64,000 nt of DNA from the NCBI RefSeq assembly GCF_039533685.1, contig NZ_BAAATZ010000009.1, positions 310,001 to 374,000 on the forward strand. Reading direction: 5' to 3'. Below the pieces are notes generated by a model, which saw nothing but the letters and a program-made list of their open reading frames with translations, was not told where the DNA came from and searched no databases. Of this stretch, positions 7,737 to 14,758 are shown piece after piece; the first letter of the stretch is position 1; every line of letters begins with the position of its first letter. Position numbers and translations under genes: made by a program. The DNA is from Actinocorallia aurantiaca (GTDB lineage: Bacteria; Actinomycetota; Actinomycetes; Streptosporangiales; Streptosporangiaceae).

Positions 7737-8894
7737 TCAGGGGGCGGGGCGGAGGCGCCAGCCGGTGCGGGTGCGGTCTATGAAGCCGGTGGCGGCCAGG
7801 AGGGAGAGGCGGCTGCGGGCGGTGGGAAGGTCCACGGCGGCGGAGGCGGCTATGGCGTGGGCGGGGGCGCCCGAGGGGGTGGCGGGGACGGCTTCCAGGA
7901 CGGATCGGGAGTCGGGGTCCAGGTGGTCGCGGGGGAGGACGGGGCCGCCGTGGGGGCGGTCGAGGCCCTCGCCGATGCTGCCCACCTCCTCGATGACGTC
8001 CTCGGCGCAGGTGACCAGGCGGGCGGCGGGGGGAGTGGAGCGCAGGAGGTCGTGGCAGCCGCGGGACATGACCGAGGTGACCGGGCCCGGGAACGCCATG
8101 AGGTGGCGGCCCAGGTCGCGGGCGCGGTGGGCGGTGTTGAGGGCGCCGCTGCGCAGGTCGGCCTCGACCACGACGGTGCCCTTCGTGAGCGCCGCGATCA
8201 CCCGGTTGCGGACGAGGAAGCGGGGGCGGGTCGGATGGGAGGCGAGCGGCCATTCGCTGACCAGGAGGCCGGTGCGGGCGATCTCGGCGAACAGCCCCGC
8301 ATGGCGTGGCGGGTAGGGGACGTCCACGCCGTTGGCCAGCACGGCGATGGTGACGCCGTCCGCGGCCAGGGCTCCCCGGTGGGCCTCACCGTCGACGCCC
8401 AGGGCGCCTCCGCTGACGACCGTCCAGCCCCGTTCGGCCATCTCCGCGCCGAGTTCCGCGGCCAACCGGCGGCCGTAGGGGGACGCCGCGCGGGCTCCCA
8501 CCACGGAGACCGACCGCAGGCACAGCTGGCGCATGTCGCCGCGGCCCCGTATCCACAACATGAGCGGGGCGCTCTCGTCGAGCTGGTCGAGCGTGGTCGG
8601 CCAGCCGGGATCCCCCGGAGTCAGGACGCGCCCGCCGACCTTCTCCGCCAGGAACAGGACCCCGTCGAGATCGAACGCCTCCGCGCGCGTCCGCCACCCG
8701 GCGAGCTTCTTCTCCGTGATCCCCAGCCCGCCGGGCACCCGTCCGCGCCGGACGGCCTCCGCCGCCCCTTCGGCACCGAGCCGCGCCACCAGCCGCCACG
8801 CCGCCTCGTCCCCCGGCTCGCACACCCCGCTGAGCCAGGCCCGGGCCGCCCCCTCCCCGTCGCCCCCCAGCCGCTCCACGACCCGTCCATCCAT
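7737..8894 (-). CDS. dprA: DNA-processing protein DprA
   Basis: Loads RecA onto incoming single-stranded DNA during transformation and may protect ssDNA in general. The product is 385 aa. The Rossmann-like DprA core contains LRSVSVVGARAASPYGRRLA, WTVVSGGALGVDGEAHRGAL, IAVLANGVDVPYPPRHAGLF and the basic FLVRNRVIAALTKGTVVVEA. A C-terminal winged-helix region (about 320-385) follows. The start at 8894 is fixed by a strong GAGGAGG site 6 bases upstream. In the ancestral order this gene follows comM on the same strand; the integrated element at 9214 now separates them. Confidence 0.93.
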   Translation of the reverse strand: MDGRVVERLGGDGEGAARAWLSGVCEPGDEAAWRLVARLGAEGAAEAVRRGRVPGGLGITEKKLAGWRTRAEAFDLDGVLFLAEKVGGRVLTPGDPGWPTTLDQLDESAPLMLWIRGRGDMRQLCLRSVSVVGARAASPYGRRLAAELGAEMAERGWTVVSGGALGVDGEAHRGALAADGVTIAVLANGVDVPYPPRHAGLFAEIARTGLLVSEWPLASHPTRPRFLVRNRVIAALTKGTVVVEADLRSGALNTAHRARDLGRHLMAFPGPVTSVMSRGCHDLLRSTPPAARLVTCAEDVIEEVGSIGEGLDRPHGGPVLPRDHLDPDSRSVLEAVPATPSGAPAHAIAASAAVDLPTARSRLSLLAATGFIDRTRTGWRLRPAP

Positions 8895-9050
8895 TTCTTC
8901 CTCCTCAAAACTCGCAATTCCTCTGAATTTCAGGACCACGACCCCGTTTCGGCGGCCCCGCCCATGCGCCAGGGCAGGCACACGTTCGGGTACGACAGGC
9001 CCCATCGACGCGATGGTCAACGCCTCAACAGGCCGAAGCCCTTCGCTCGA

Positions 9051-9077
9051 GAAGCGGTGGATCGAACGCACCGCTTC
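9051..9077 (-). terminator. Possible weak terminator between comM tail and dprA
   Basis: GAAGCGGT (9051-9058) and ACCGCTTC (9070-9077) form an 8-bp stem with an 11-base loop, just beyond the comM stop in the minus-strand direction. No T tract follows. Confidence 0.3.
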
Positions 9078-9108
9078 GGGTGACCACAGGTCCCGGGTCG
9101 GGGGCGGG

Positions 9109-9213
9109 TCAGGGGCGGTGGCCTCGCCAGAGGTCCAGGGCCTCGGCGGTGTCCCAGGGGGCGGGGGCGTCGCGGCCGCCCAGGTCGGCGAGGGTCCAGG
9201 CGGTGCGGAGGGC
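9109..9213 (-). pseudogene. comM: Displaced 3' end of comM (last 34 codons plus stop)
   Basis: The minus strand encodes ALRT followed by AWTLADLGGRDAPAPWDTAE and a short tail ending RGHRP and TGA at 9109. This is the normal C terminus of a ComM/YifB protein (the VAWTLADLAGRD motif is typical). The rest of comM lies 12.8 kb away at 22007-23482 and ends in the same ALRT codons. The two pieces join in frame through the 13-bp identity CGGTGCGGAGGGC, so this is the gene end cut off by the integrated element, not independent decay. It has no start codon of its own here and is not expected to be translated. Confidence 0.9.
9201..9213. repeat. attL core, integration junction
   Basis: CGGTGCGGAGGGC is identical to 22024-22036. 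It lies inside the comM coding sequence (Ala-Leu-Arg-Thr codons) and 22 bases before the integrase start, as expected for a serine-integrase attachment site. Confidence 0.85.
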
Positions 9214-9234
9214 AGTAACTTCGCAGATGTGGAG

Positions 9235-10635
9235 ATGTATAAAGCGCCCCCCGAGAGCACCCTCATCTACGTCCGGCAGTCCCTCGACCGCAGCGGCGAC
9301 GGGCTCGCCGTCAGCCGCCAGCGGGAGGACTGCGAGCAGCTCGCCGCCCAGCGAGGATGGACCGTCGTCAAGATCCTCACGGACAATGACACGTCCGCCT
9401 CGGGCCGCAAGGCCCGCCCCGGCTTCACCGAACTCCTCGACCTGATCGAGGCCGGTCGCGCCGCTAACGTGATCGCCTGGGACTGGTCGAGGCTCTCCCG
9501 CAACGCCCGCGACACCTTGACCCTGATCGAGGCCGGGCAGCGCAACGGCGTCACGGTCGCCCTGGTGCGCGGCAGCGACCTCGACATGTCCACGCCCAAC
9601 GGACGGCTCGTCGCCGAGATCATGGCGTCCGTCGCCAAGCACGAGATCGACCAGAAGGGCGACCGGCAGCGCCGGGCCGTCGAGCAGGCCGCCGAGAAGG
9701 GACTGTGGGTCTCCGGGCGCAAGCCGTTCGGCTACGAGCCCGACGGGATGACCGTCAGGCCGGTCGAGGCCGCCGCCGTGAAGGCCGGGTACACCGCCCT
9801 GCTGTCCGGCGTCCCGCTCGGTCAGATCGCCCGGGAGTGGAACGCTCAGGGCTTCACCGCGCAGAGCCGTCCGTGGGCATGGGACTCGGTCCGCCGGGTG
9901 CTCCGTAACCCCCGCTACGCCGGTCTCAGAGCCCTACGCGGGGAGGTCGTGGGGGCCGCCCAGTGGCCCGCCCTGGTGAGCGAAGAGACGTGGCGGGCCG
10001 CCCTCGACGTGCTCGCGGGCAACGCCGCACGGGCGGTTCCGCGCGGTGCCAAGCGGCTTCTGACCGGCGTCGGGCTCTGCGGGGTGTGCGACGCGACCGT
10101 CCACGCGGGGGGAGCGGCGAACAAGGCTCCGATGTACCGGTGCTCCGGCAAGGGGGCGATCGAGGGCGGCGCGGACCTTCCCGGCCACGTCTCCCGGATG
10201 GCCCTCCCGGTCGAGGAGTTCGTGTCCGCCGTCGTGGTCGAGAGGCTGTCACGGCTGGACGCCGTCGAGCTGCTGGCCGACCGGGGCCGCCCGGACACCG
10301 GGACGCTGCGGACCGACGCCGCCGCACTGCGCCAGCGGATCGAGAACCTGGCCCTCGACTACGCCGACGGGGTCCTGACCCGATCCCAGATGAAGACGGC
10401 GAACGAGCGGCTGTCCGGGAAGTTGGCGGAGGTCGAGTCCCAGCTTGCCGACGCGGGCCGCGTGAGCGTACTGGGCCCTCTGATCGGGGCAGAGGACGTC
10501 CGGGCCGTCTGGGACTCTCTCGGCGTCGACCGGCAGCGGCTCGTGGTCGACACGCTCATGGTCGTCCGCCTCGACCCTCCGGGGCGTGGCACCCGGACCT
10601 TCCGGCCGGAGACGGTGCGGATCGAGTGGCGGTGA
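9235..10635 (+). CDS. Large serine recombinase (integrase)
   Basis: Site-specific recombinase expected to integrate the element by attP x attB crossover. Of 466 residues the resolvase catalytic domain has nucleophile Ser16 in IYVRQSLDRSGD and arginines in IAWDWSRLSRNARD. The recombinase domain has EKGLWVSGRKPFGYE. A zinc-ribbon region carries GLCGVCDATVHAGG and MYRCSGKG, and a coiled-coil (about 370-415) includes LRQRIENLALDYADG. ATG 9235 is used; GTG 9229 is an in-frame alternative. The start codon sits inside a GTATAAAG motif (reverse of CTTTATAC) that recurs across the element. It lies directly beside attL, as expected, and faces a shared terminator with the next gene. Confidence 0.93.
   Translation: MYKAPPESTLIYVRQSLDRSGDGLAVSRQREDCEQLAAQRGWTVVKILTDNDTSASGRKARPGFTELLDLIEAGRAANVIAWDWSRLSRNARDTLTLIEAGQRNGVTVALVRGSDLDMSTPNGRLVAEIMASVAKHEIDQKGDRQRRAVEQAAEKGLWVSGRKPFGYEPDGMTVRPVEAAAVKAGYTALLSGVPLGQIAREWNAQGFTAQSRPWAWDSVRRVLRNPRYAGLRALRGEVVGAAQWPALVSEETWRAALDVLAGNAARAVPRGAKRLLTGVGLCGVCDATVHAGGAANKAPMYRCSGKGAIEGGADLPGHVSRMALPVEEFVSAVVVERLSRLDAVELLADRGRPDTGTLRTDAAALRQRIENLALDYADGVLTRSQMKTANERLSGKLAEVESQLADAGRVSVLGPLIGAEDVRAVWDSLGVDRQRLVVDTLMVVRLDPPGRGTRTFRPETVRIEWR
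9236..9244 (-). promoter_or_regulatory. CTTTATACA motif at the integrase start
   Basis: TGTATAAAG on the plus strand is the reverse complement of CTTTATACA, also found at 10930-10938, 10959-10967 (inverted), 14481-14489 and 14673-14681. A repressor bound here would block the integrase start codon region. Confidence 0.5.
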
Positions 10636-10662
10636 ACAGGACCACTGAACTCTGAGGGCTTA

Positions 10663-10695
10663 ACACAGCCCCCGGCAGGACGCCGGGGGCTGTGT
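10663..10695. terminator. Bidirectional terminator between integrase and HTH gene
   Basis: A perfect 14-bp stem, ACACAGCCCCCGGC (10663-10676) with GCCGGGGGCTGTGT (10682-10695), and a 5-base loop, located between two convergent genes. The right arm touches the stop codon of the HTH gene. Confidence 0.85.
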
Positions 10696-10907
10696 CACTT
10701 CAGGTGCTTGCGCTTCCAGATGGCCGCCTCGACCTCCCGGCAGGCCCGCCCCGTCGTCCACGTCCGGCGGTCGCCCGGCAGGCGGAGCGGTACGAGCAGC
10801 CCCCGCCGTATCCAGTCCCGCAGGACGGCGGGGGAGCGGCCGACCTTCGCGGCGGCCTCGGGGATCGTCAGGACCTCGGACAGGGGGTCGTCAGGGTCGA
10901 GCAGCAC
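10695..10907 (-). CDS. Small helix-turn-helix protein, possible excisionase/RDF or regulator
   Basis: A 70-residue basic protein. Residues 13-45 (LTIPEAAAKVGRSPAVLRDW, then IRRGLLVP) form a MerR/excisionase-type helix-turn-helix, and the protein ends in a Lys-rich tail (WKRKHLK). GTG start with a GAGGG site upstream. It is transcribed away from a 42-bp dyad at 10928-10969 and converges on the integrase. Its size, fold and place next to the integrase make a recombination directionality factor plausible. It could equally be a repressor or activator acting on the dyad. The fold is seen; the role is inferred. Confidence 0.7.
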   Translation of the reverse strand: MLLDPDDPLSEVLTIPEAAAKVGRSPAVLRDWIRRGLLVPLRLPGDRRTWTTGRACREVEAAIWKRKHLK

Positions 10908-10927
10908 GCCCTCGACGGTACCCGATG

Positions 10928-10969
10928 CACTTTATACAGAATGGCTTGAACTCCCTTCTGTATAAAGTG
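10928..10969. promoter_or_regulatory. 42-bp dyad operator with two inverted CTTTATACAG sites
   Basis: CACTTTATACAGAA (10928-10941) and TTCTGTATAAAGTG (10956-10969) are perfect 14-bp inverted arms around a 14-base spacer, so the arm centres are 28 bp apart. It lies between the divergent HTH gene and the rep-side genes, where it can control both. TATAC in each arm resembles a -10 element, so the arms may also be opposed promoters. Confidence 0.8.
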
Positions 10970-11186
10970 ACCCCTTCAAATTATCCATTGTTCATACCAT
11001 TCCAATGCCAATGGAACTGGGATATGCTGTAAGCGGCGGATCGAACAAGGGGTTCGGCAAGTAGGTCGGCAACCTCACCCCTGATCCGGGCTTACCACGC
11101 TTGCGCCATCACAACTTGCCACACCAGCGGACCCCGACTCGCCATTGGGGACGGCCCGCAGACTCAGCAATCAGGAGTTCTGCCAG

Positions 11187-11417
11187 ATGGCGAGCAAGAT
11201 CAAAGCGAGCGCTGCCCGGATCAGCATCCGGCAGCAGCTTGCCAGTGCCTCCCGTTTCAGCCCCGAGAAGGTCGATGACCTGCGGCGGGACCTCAACGCC
11301 CAGACCCTCGAAGACCACATCAGGGCCATCGTCGACACCGCGCCCCCGCTGACCGTCGAGCAGCGTGAGCGGCTCGCGGGCCTGCTGCTGGAGGGGGTCC
11401 GGACCGATGCTGCATAA
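11187..11417 (+). CDS. Hypothetical 76-aa protein of the element
   Basis: A small, mostly helical protein (MASKIKASAARISIRQQLAS) with the stretch VDDLRRDLNAQTLEDHIRAI and a C-terminal LTVEQRERLAGLLL. I do not recognise its family. ATG 11187 has an AGGAG site 9 bases upstream. It ends 37 bases before the replication gene, with a hairpin-forming GCCGCCC/GGGCGGC pair in between. It is probably co-transcribed with rep from the region downstream of the 42-bp dyad, and its position suggests a role in replication control. Confidence 0.7.
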   Translation: MASKIKASAARISIRQQLASASRFSPEKVDDLRRDLNAQTLEDHIRAIVDTAPPLTVEQRERLAGLLLEGVRTDAA

Positions 11418-11454
11418 CGAGAAAAGCCGCCCCCGGCACAAGGGCGGCCCTCTC

Positions 11455-14091
11455 ATGAGCGTCTCAGTTCCTACGTCCAATGGTACCCCGTACCTCGAAG
11501 CCGTCACCTATCTCGATAAGGGATGGGAGCCCCTTCTTCTGCCCCCGGGTGAGAAGTTCCCGCCGCCGAAGGGTCGGACCGGAGCCGACGGGATCGCCGC
11601 CACTCGCGGCGAAATCGAGGACGAGATCCGGGCCTGCCCGAAAGGGAACCTCGGTGTCCGGATGCCCGAGGGGGTCGTCGGGCTCGACGTGGACGACTAC
11701 GGCACGAAGTCCGGCGGGGTCACCCTCGCCGCGCTGGAGGCCAAGCTCGGTCCCCTGCCGTACAGCCCCAAGTCGTCCAGCCGGGACGGCGTCAGCGGCA
11801 TCCGGTTCTACCGGGTCCCGGCCGACGTCCCCCTGAGGGACGGCCTCGACGGGATCGACATCATCAAGCACACCCACCGGTACGCCGTCGTGTGGCCGTC
11901 CCTGCACCCGGAGGGCCGTACCTACCGGTGGGAGGGCGATGAGGTCCCGGCCGTGGCCGACCTGCCCGAGCTGCCCGCCGCGTGGCTGGAGGAGCTGCGC
12001 GGGGAGCACAGGGCCACCCTGCACCGCTCGGACCTGACCGCCGTCGAGCTGGACGCCCAGTGGGACGAGGTCTCCGACGGGGCGATGTGCAGCCACATGA
12101 AGGACGTCCTGGAGAGGGCTCAGAGCCCCGTCAAGGGCCGACACGACACCTGCCGGGACTCCCAGTGGGCCATCGTCTGCTACGCCCGTGGCGGCCACCC
12201 TGGAGGCCAGGAGGCCCTAGACGAGCTGCGCGACTGGTTCGTCTACGAGATCGAGTCCGACCCGGGCAGCCGCCGACTCGGCCACGACACCGAGAAGGAG
12301 TGGGAGGACGCCCTCCGGGACGCCCTGAGCAAGACCTCGACCCTCCACTTCGACGCCGAGCACTGCACCGACACCCTCCCCGAGCTGGACGACGAAGACG
12401 ACACCCCCGAAGGAGACGACACCATGACCGCCCCCGCTCACGACGACGATGAGACCGGCGTCGGCCGTGACGGGAAGATCCGGATCACGGTCAGCAACAA
12501 GAACCGGGCGCAGAACCGGATCAGGGAGATCATCGGGACTGGGCCGCTGTCCGGAATCTTCCTGCGGGGCCCCGAACTCGTCTACACCCCCCGGGTCGGA
12601 GAGGAGGGGTACGTTCCGCCGAAGACCGGCGACGATGGACCGGCGCAGGTCCGGGTCATGGACGCTCTCGACCTGAAGACGATGGTCGAGATCCGGCTCT
12701 CCCTGGGTGTCAGCCGGACCGTCACCGTGAGGGGCAAGGACGGCGAGCCCAAGCCCGAGAAGCGGTGGGAGCCGAAGAACCTGTCCATGGAGTCCGCGAG
12801 CAACCTCTACAGGTCATGCCTAAACGGGCTGGAGGTCCCGAACCTGCGGAGGCTGACGGGCGTCGGGCACACCCCGCTGATCCGTAAGGACGGCTCGATC
12901 CTCGACACCCCCGGTTACGACGGGGAGACCCGGACCCTCTACCTGCCCGAGGCGGGAGTCACCTTCCCGGAGGTCCGCTGTGACGCTGCGGCCGTGGCCG
13001 ACGCGGTCGCCCTGATCACCCGCCCGGTCGAGCAGTTCCCCTTCGTCACCGAGACGGACCGGGCCAACTGGTTCGGGGCGCTGTTCACCCCGCTCCTGAA
13101 GCTCATGTACCCGAGCCCCTACCCGATGTTCGTGATCGACGCTCCGCAGCAGGGCTCCGGCAAGACCGCCCTGGCCAAGATCCTCGCGGACGTCCACGGC
13201 GGCGTGATGGCCTCGGGCTGGCCGGACAGCGAGGCGGAGGTCGGAAAGAAGATCACCACGATCCTCCACAACACCACGGCTCCGGTCGTCACGTTCGACA
13301 ACGTCAAGGGGAAGATATCCAGCGCGACGCTCGAAAGCCTGCTGACCTCCGAGGAGTACACGGACCGGCTCCTCGGTCAGAACAAGTACCTGACCCTGCG
13401 GAATGACCGGCTGTGGCTCGTCACGGCGAATAACGCCTCCCTCGGGGGCGACCTGGCCCGGCGGTGCTACTGGGTCACGATCAACGCCAACACCCCGAGG
13501 CCGTACGACCGGACCGGGTTCAAGCTGAACCTGACCACCTGGGTCCCGGCCAACCGGGCGGCGATCGTCTCGGCCCTGCTGACCGTCATCGCCGGGTGGG
13601 TCGAGGCGGGCCGCCCGGAGATGACGGAGCGCCGTGGCGACAGCTTCGCCACGTGGGACGCCGCCATGGCGAGCCTGCTGTCCTGGGCCGGGATTTCCGA
13701 CAAGTTCGGGATCGTGGACGAGCGGCGCAGCGAGAGCGAGGACGACCGCGAGTGGCTCCTCTTCCTGGAGGAGGTCCGGCGGGTCATGGGCGACCGGCGG
13801 TTCACCGCCCGGGACCTGGTCGGGACGATCACGGACAGCACCCCGTCCGGAGTCTGGGCCGACGCCGAGGAGGAGAGCCTCCCGGAAGGCAAGTTCCAGG
13901 CCGAATACCTGCCGGGCGACCTGGCGGACAAGTGGACCAAGGCCGGGCCGGGCCACCAGGCCGGATTCACCAAGTCCCTCGGGAAGTGGATGAGCAACCG
14001 GGCGAACCGCTACGCCGCGTCTCTCGCCCTGGGGACCGCCCCCAACCGGAAGGGAGCGGCGAAGTTCTGGGTGATGGAGCACCAGGGCTGA
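11455..14091 (+). CDS. Primase/polymerase-helicase replication protein
   Basis: Probable replication initiator of the element (878 aa). The N-terminal third resembles bifunctional primase-polymerase (Prim-Pol) domains: VVGLDVDDY (D78/D80/D81), SSSRDGVSGIRFYRVP and HRYAVVWPSLHPEGRTYRW. The C-terminal half is a P-loop helicase-like ATPase with Walker A in APQQGSGKTALAKIL (about 565-575), Walker B in PVVTFDN (about 609) and a sensor-like LWLVTANNASL. AICE replication proteins of the Prim-Pol class fit this plan. ATG 11455 is preferred; ATG 11407 would add 16 residues across a hairpin and overlap the previous gene. No good ribosome-binding site precedes 11455, so coupling or a special start is possible. 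A strong terminator follows. Confidence 0.82.
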   Translation: MSVSVPTSNGTPYLEAVTYLDKGWEPLLLPPGEKFPPPKGRTGADGIAATRGEIEDEIRACPKGNLGVRMPEGVVGLDVDDYGTKSGGVTLAALEAKLGPLPYSPKSSSRDGVSGIRFYRVPADVPLRDGLDGIDIIKHTHRYAVVWPSLHPEGRTYRWEGDEVPAVADLPELPAAWLEELRGEHRATLHRSDLTAVELDAQWDEVSDGAMCSHMKDVLERAQSPVKGRHDTCRDSQWAIVCYARGGHPGGQEALDELRDWFVYEIESDPGSRRLGHDTEKEWEDALRDALSKTSTLHFDAEHCTDTLPELDDEDDTPEGDDTMTAPAHDDDETGVGRDGKIRITVSNKNRAQNRIREIIGTGPLSGIFLRGPELVYTPRVGEEGYVPPKTGDDGPAQVRVMDALDLKTMVEIRLSLGVSRTVTVRGKDGEPKPEKRWEPKNLSMESASNLYRSCLNGLEVPNLRRLTGVGHTPLIRKDGSILDTPGYDGETRTLYLPEAGVTFPEVRCDAAAVADAVALITRPVEQFPFVTETDRANWFGALFTPLLKLMYPSPYPMFVIDAPQQGSGKTALAKILADVHGGVMASGWPDSEAEVGKKITTILHNTTAPVVTFDNVKGKISSATLESLLTSEEYTDRLLGQNKYLTLRNDRLWLVTANNASLGGDLARRCYWVTINANTPRPYDRTGFKLNLTTWVPANRAAIVSALLTVIAGWVEAGRPEMTERRGDSFATWDAAMASLLSWAGISDKFGIVDERRSESEDDREWLLFLEEVRRVMGDRRFTARDLVGTITDSTPSGVWADAEEESLPEGKFQAEYLPGDLADKWTKAGPGHQAGFTKSLGKWMSNRANRYAASLALGTAPNRKGAAKFWVMEHQG

Positions 14092-14103
14092 CCCGCTCGA
14101 CCG

Positions 14104-14130
14104 AGCCCCGCCGGGATCCCCGGCGGGGCT
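14104..14130 (+). terminator. Terminator after the replication gene
   Basis: A perfect 12-bp stem, AGCCCCGCCGGG (14104-14115) with CCCGGCGGGGCT (14119-14130), a 3-base loop and TCTTC downstream, 13 bases past the stop codon. Confidence 0.85.
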
Positions 14131-14138
14131 TCTTCATG

Positions 14139-14301
14139 CCCGGCGGGAGAAGGAGGGGGGTTATGGGGGGTGTAGAGGGTCCCGGCCAGCCCCCTGGCCC
14201 CTATGGCGTGTTGGTTATAACTCAACCAACACGTTCCAGAGACGAGGGAGTTGGCGAGGGGGTTCTACACCCCCCATAACCCCCCTCCTTCTCCCGCCGG
14301 G
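14139..14301. repeat. 163-bp structure with 38-bp perfect terminal inverted repeats
   Basis: The left arm (14139-14176) and right arm (14264-14301) are perfect 38-base reverse complements. Each contains two runs of six G (or C) separated by TTAT/ATAA, and the tips read CCCGGCGGGAGAAGG. The 87-base interior holds a second perfect hairpin, CGTGTTGGTT (14207-14216) with AACCAACACG (14224-14233), 7-base loop. No gene is inside. Its place directly behind rep and ahead of a repeat-rich gap suggests an origin (single- or double-strand) or nick site. A MITE-like insertion cannot be excluded, although no target duplication is seen. Confidence 0.85.
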
Positions 14302-14334
14302 CCTGTCTTGGTCCGGGGGCCCCGTTCGATCCAC

Positions 14335-14434
14335 GTCAAGCGGAGCACGGCTTGACCCTGTCGGCTTGACATGGGGGCCGCGTCAGGAGGCCCTGTGTCA
14401 GGGGGGCAGAGTCAGGCAGCCGACCGCCTGACAC
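14335..14434. repeat. Iteron-like GTCAGG and GCTTGAC repeats
   Basis: Short repeats are packed into 100 bases. GTCAAGC (14335) is inverted to GCTTGAC (14350), which recurs at 14364. GTCAGG occurs at 14382, 14397 and 14411, with the inverse CCTGAC at 14427. GTGTCAGG (14395-14402) pairs with CCTGACAC (14427-14434). This looks like binding sites for a replication or transfer protein. Confidence 0.6.
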
Positions 14435-14480
14435 CGTAGGCCGGGCCCGCCGGAAGGTGCATCAGGGGTTCGCCGACTGG

Positions 14481-14490
14481 CTTTATACAG
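14481..14490 (+). promoter_or_regulatory. CTTTATACAG motif in the rep-tra intergenic region
   Basis: Matches ten bases of the arms of the 42-bp dyad. It is located in the gene-free stretch ahead of the transfer genes. Confidence 0.5.
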
Positions 14491-14672
14491 CAGGGCCATA
14501 TCTGGGCCGACTCCAATTCCGCCGCCCTATGCCCCGGGCTCGTACCCCGGATTCCCCTGAAGCCCCTGGCCCTCCGACGGCGGGCCTCTCTGGGTCGATG
14601 ACCTGCGGGAACGCCTGCCTCGACCCCTGAAGCCCCTGAAATCCAAGCCATTTATGCATGGGAAAAAGGGTG

Positions 14673-14681
14673 CTTTATACA
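14673..14681 (+). promoter_or_regulatory. CTTTATACA motif and probable -10 for the transfer operon
   Basis: CTTTATACA includes TATACA, a reasonable -10; transcription would begin near 14688, just before the leader hairpins. The same motif elsewhere suggests shared repression. Confidence 0.5.
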
Positions 14682-14683
14682 CA

Positions 14684-14755
14684 CCTCCTCTCTTAAAATT
14701 AAAGAGAGACCAGGAATGGAAGTCGCCGTTCCTGGTCTCTCTCTTTTTGGAGGTG
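14684..14755 (+). terminator. Leader attenuator in front of the transfer operon
   Basis: AGAGAGACCAGGAA (14703-14716) pairs perfectly over 14 bp with TTCCTGGTCTCTCT (14729-14742), followed by CTTTTT: a classic intrinsic terminator inside a 5' leader. The left arm can instead pair with the upstream CTCTCTT (about 14688-14695), which would form an anti-terminator. In addition, CACCTCC (14682-14688) is complementary to the ribosome-binding site GGAGGTG (14749-14755). The arrangement allows on/off control of the genes from 14759. Confidence 0.7.
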
Positions 14756-14758
14756 ATC

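Larger units (their letters stand above)
14302..14672. other. Non-coding region of the element, candidate ori/oriT
   Basis: No gene with a believable start is found here. The stretch contains the GTCAGG/GCTTGAC repeats, a CTTTATACAG motif at 14481, and a 15-bp direct repeat CCCCTGAAGCCCCTG at 14554-14568 and 14624-14638 (70 bp apart). Together with the 38-bp inverted repeat just before it, this is the best place for an origin of replication. Confidence 0.55.

Noticed and set aside
14412..14651. 79-aa minus-strand frame in the rep-tra gap
   Set aside because: No ribosome-binding site, start within AT-rich leader DNA, and it runs through direct repeats that are better explained as replication or transfer sites.
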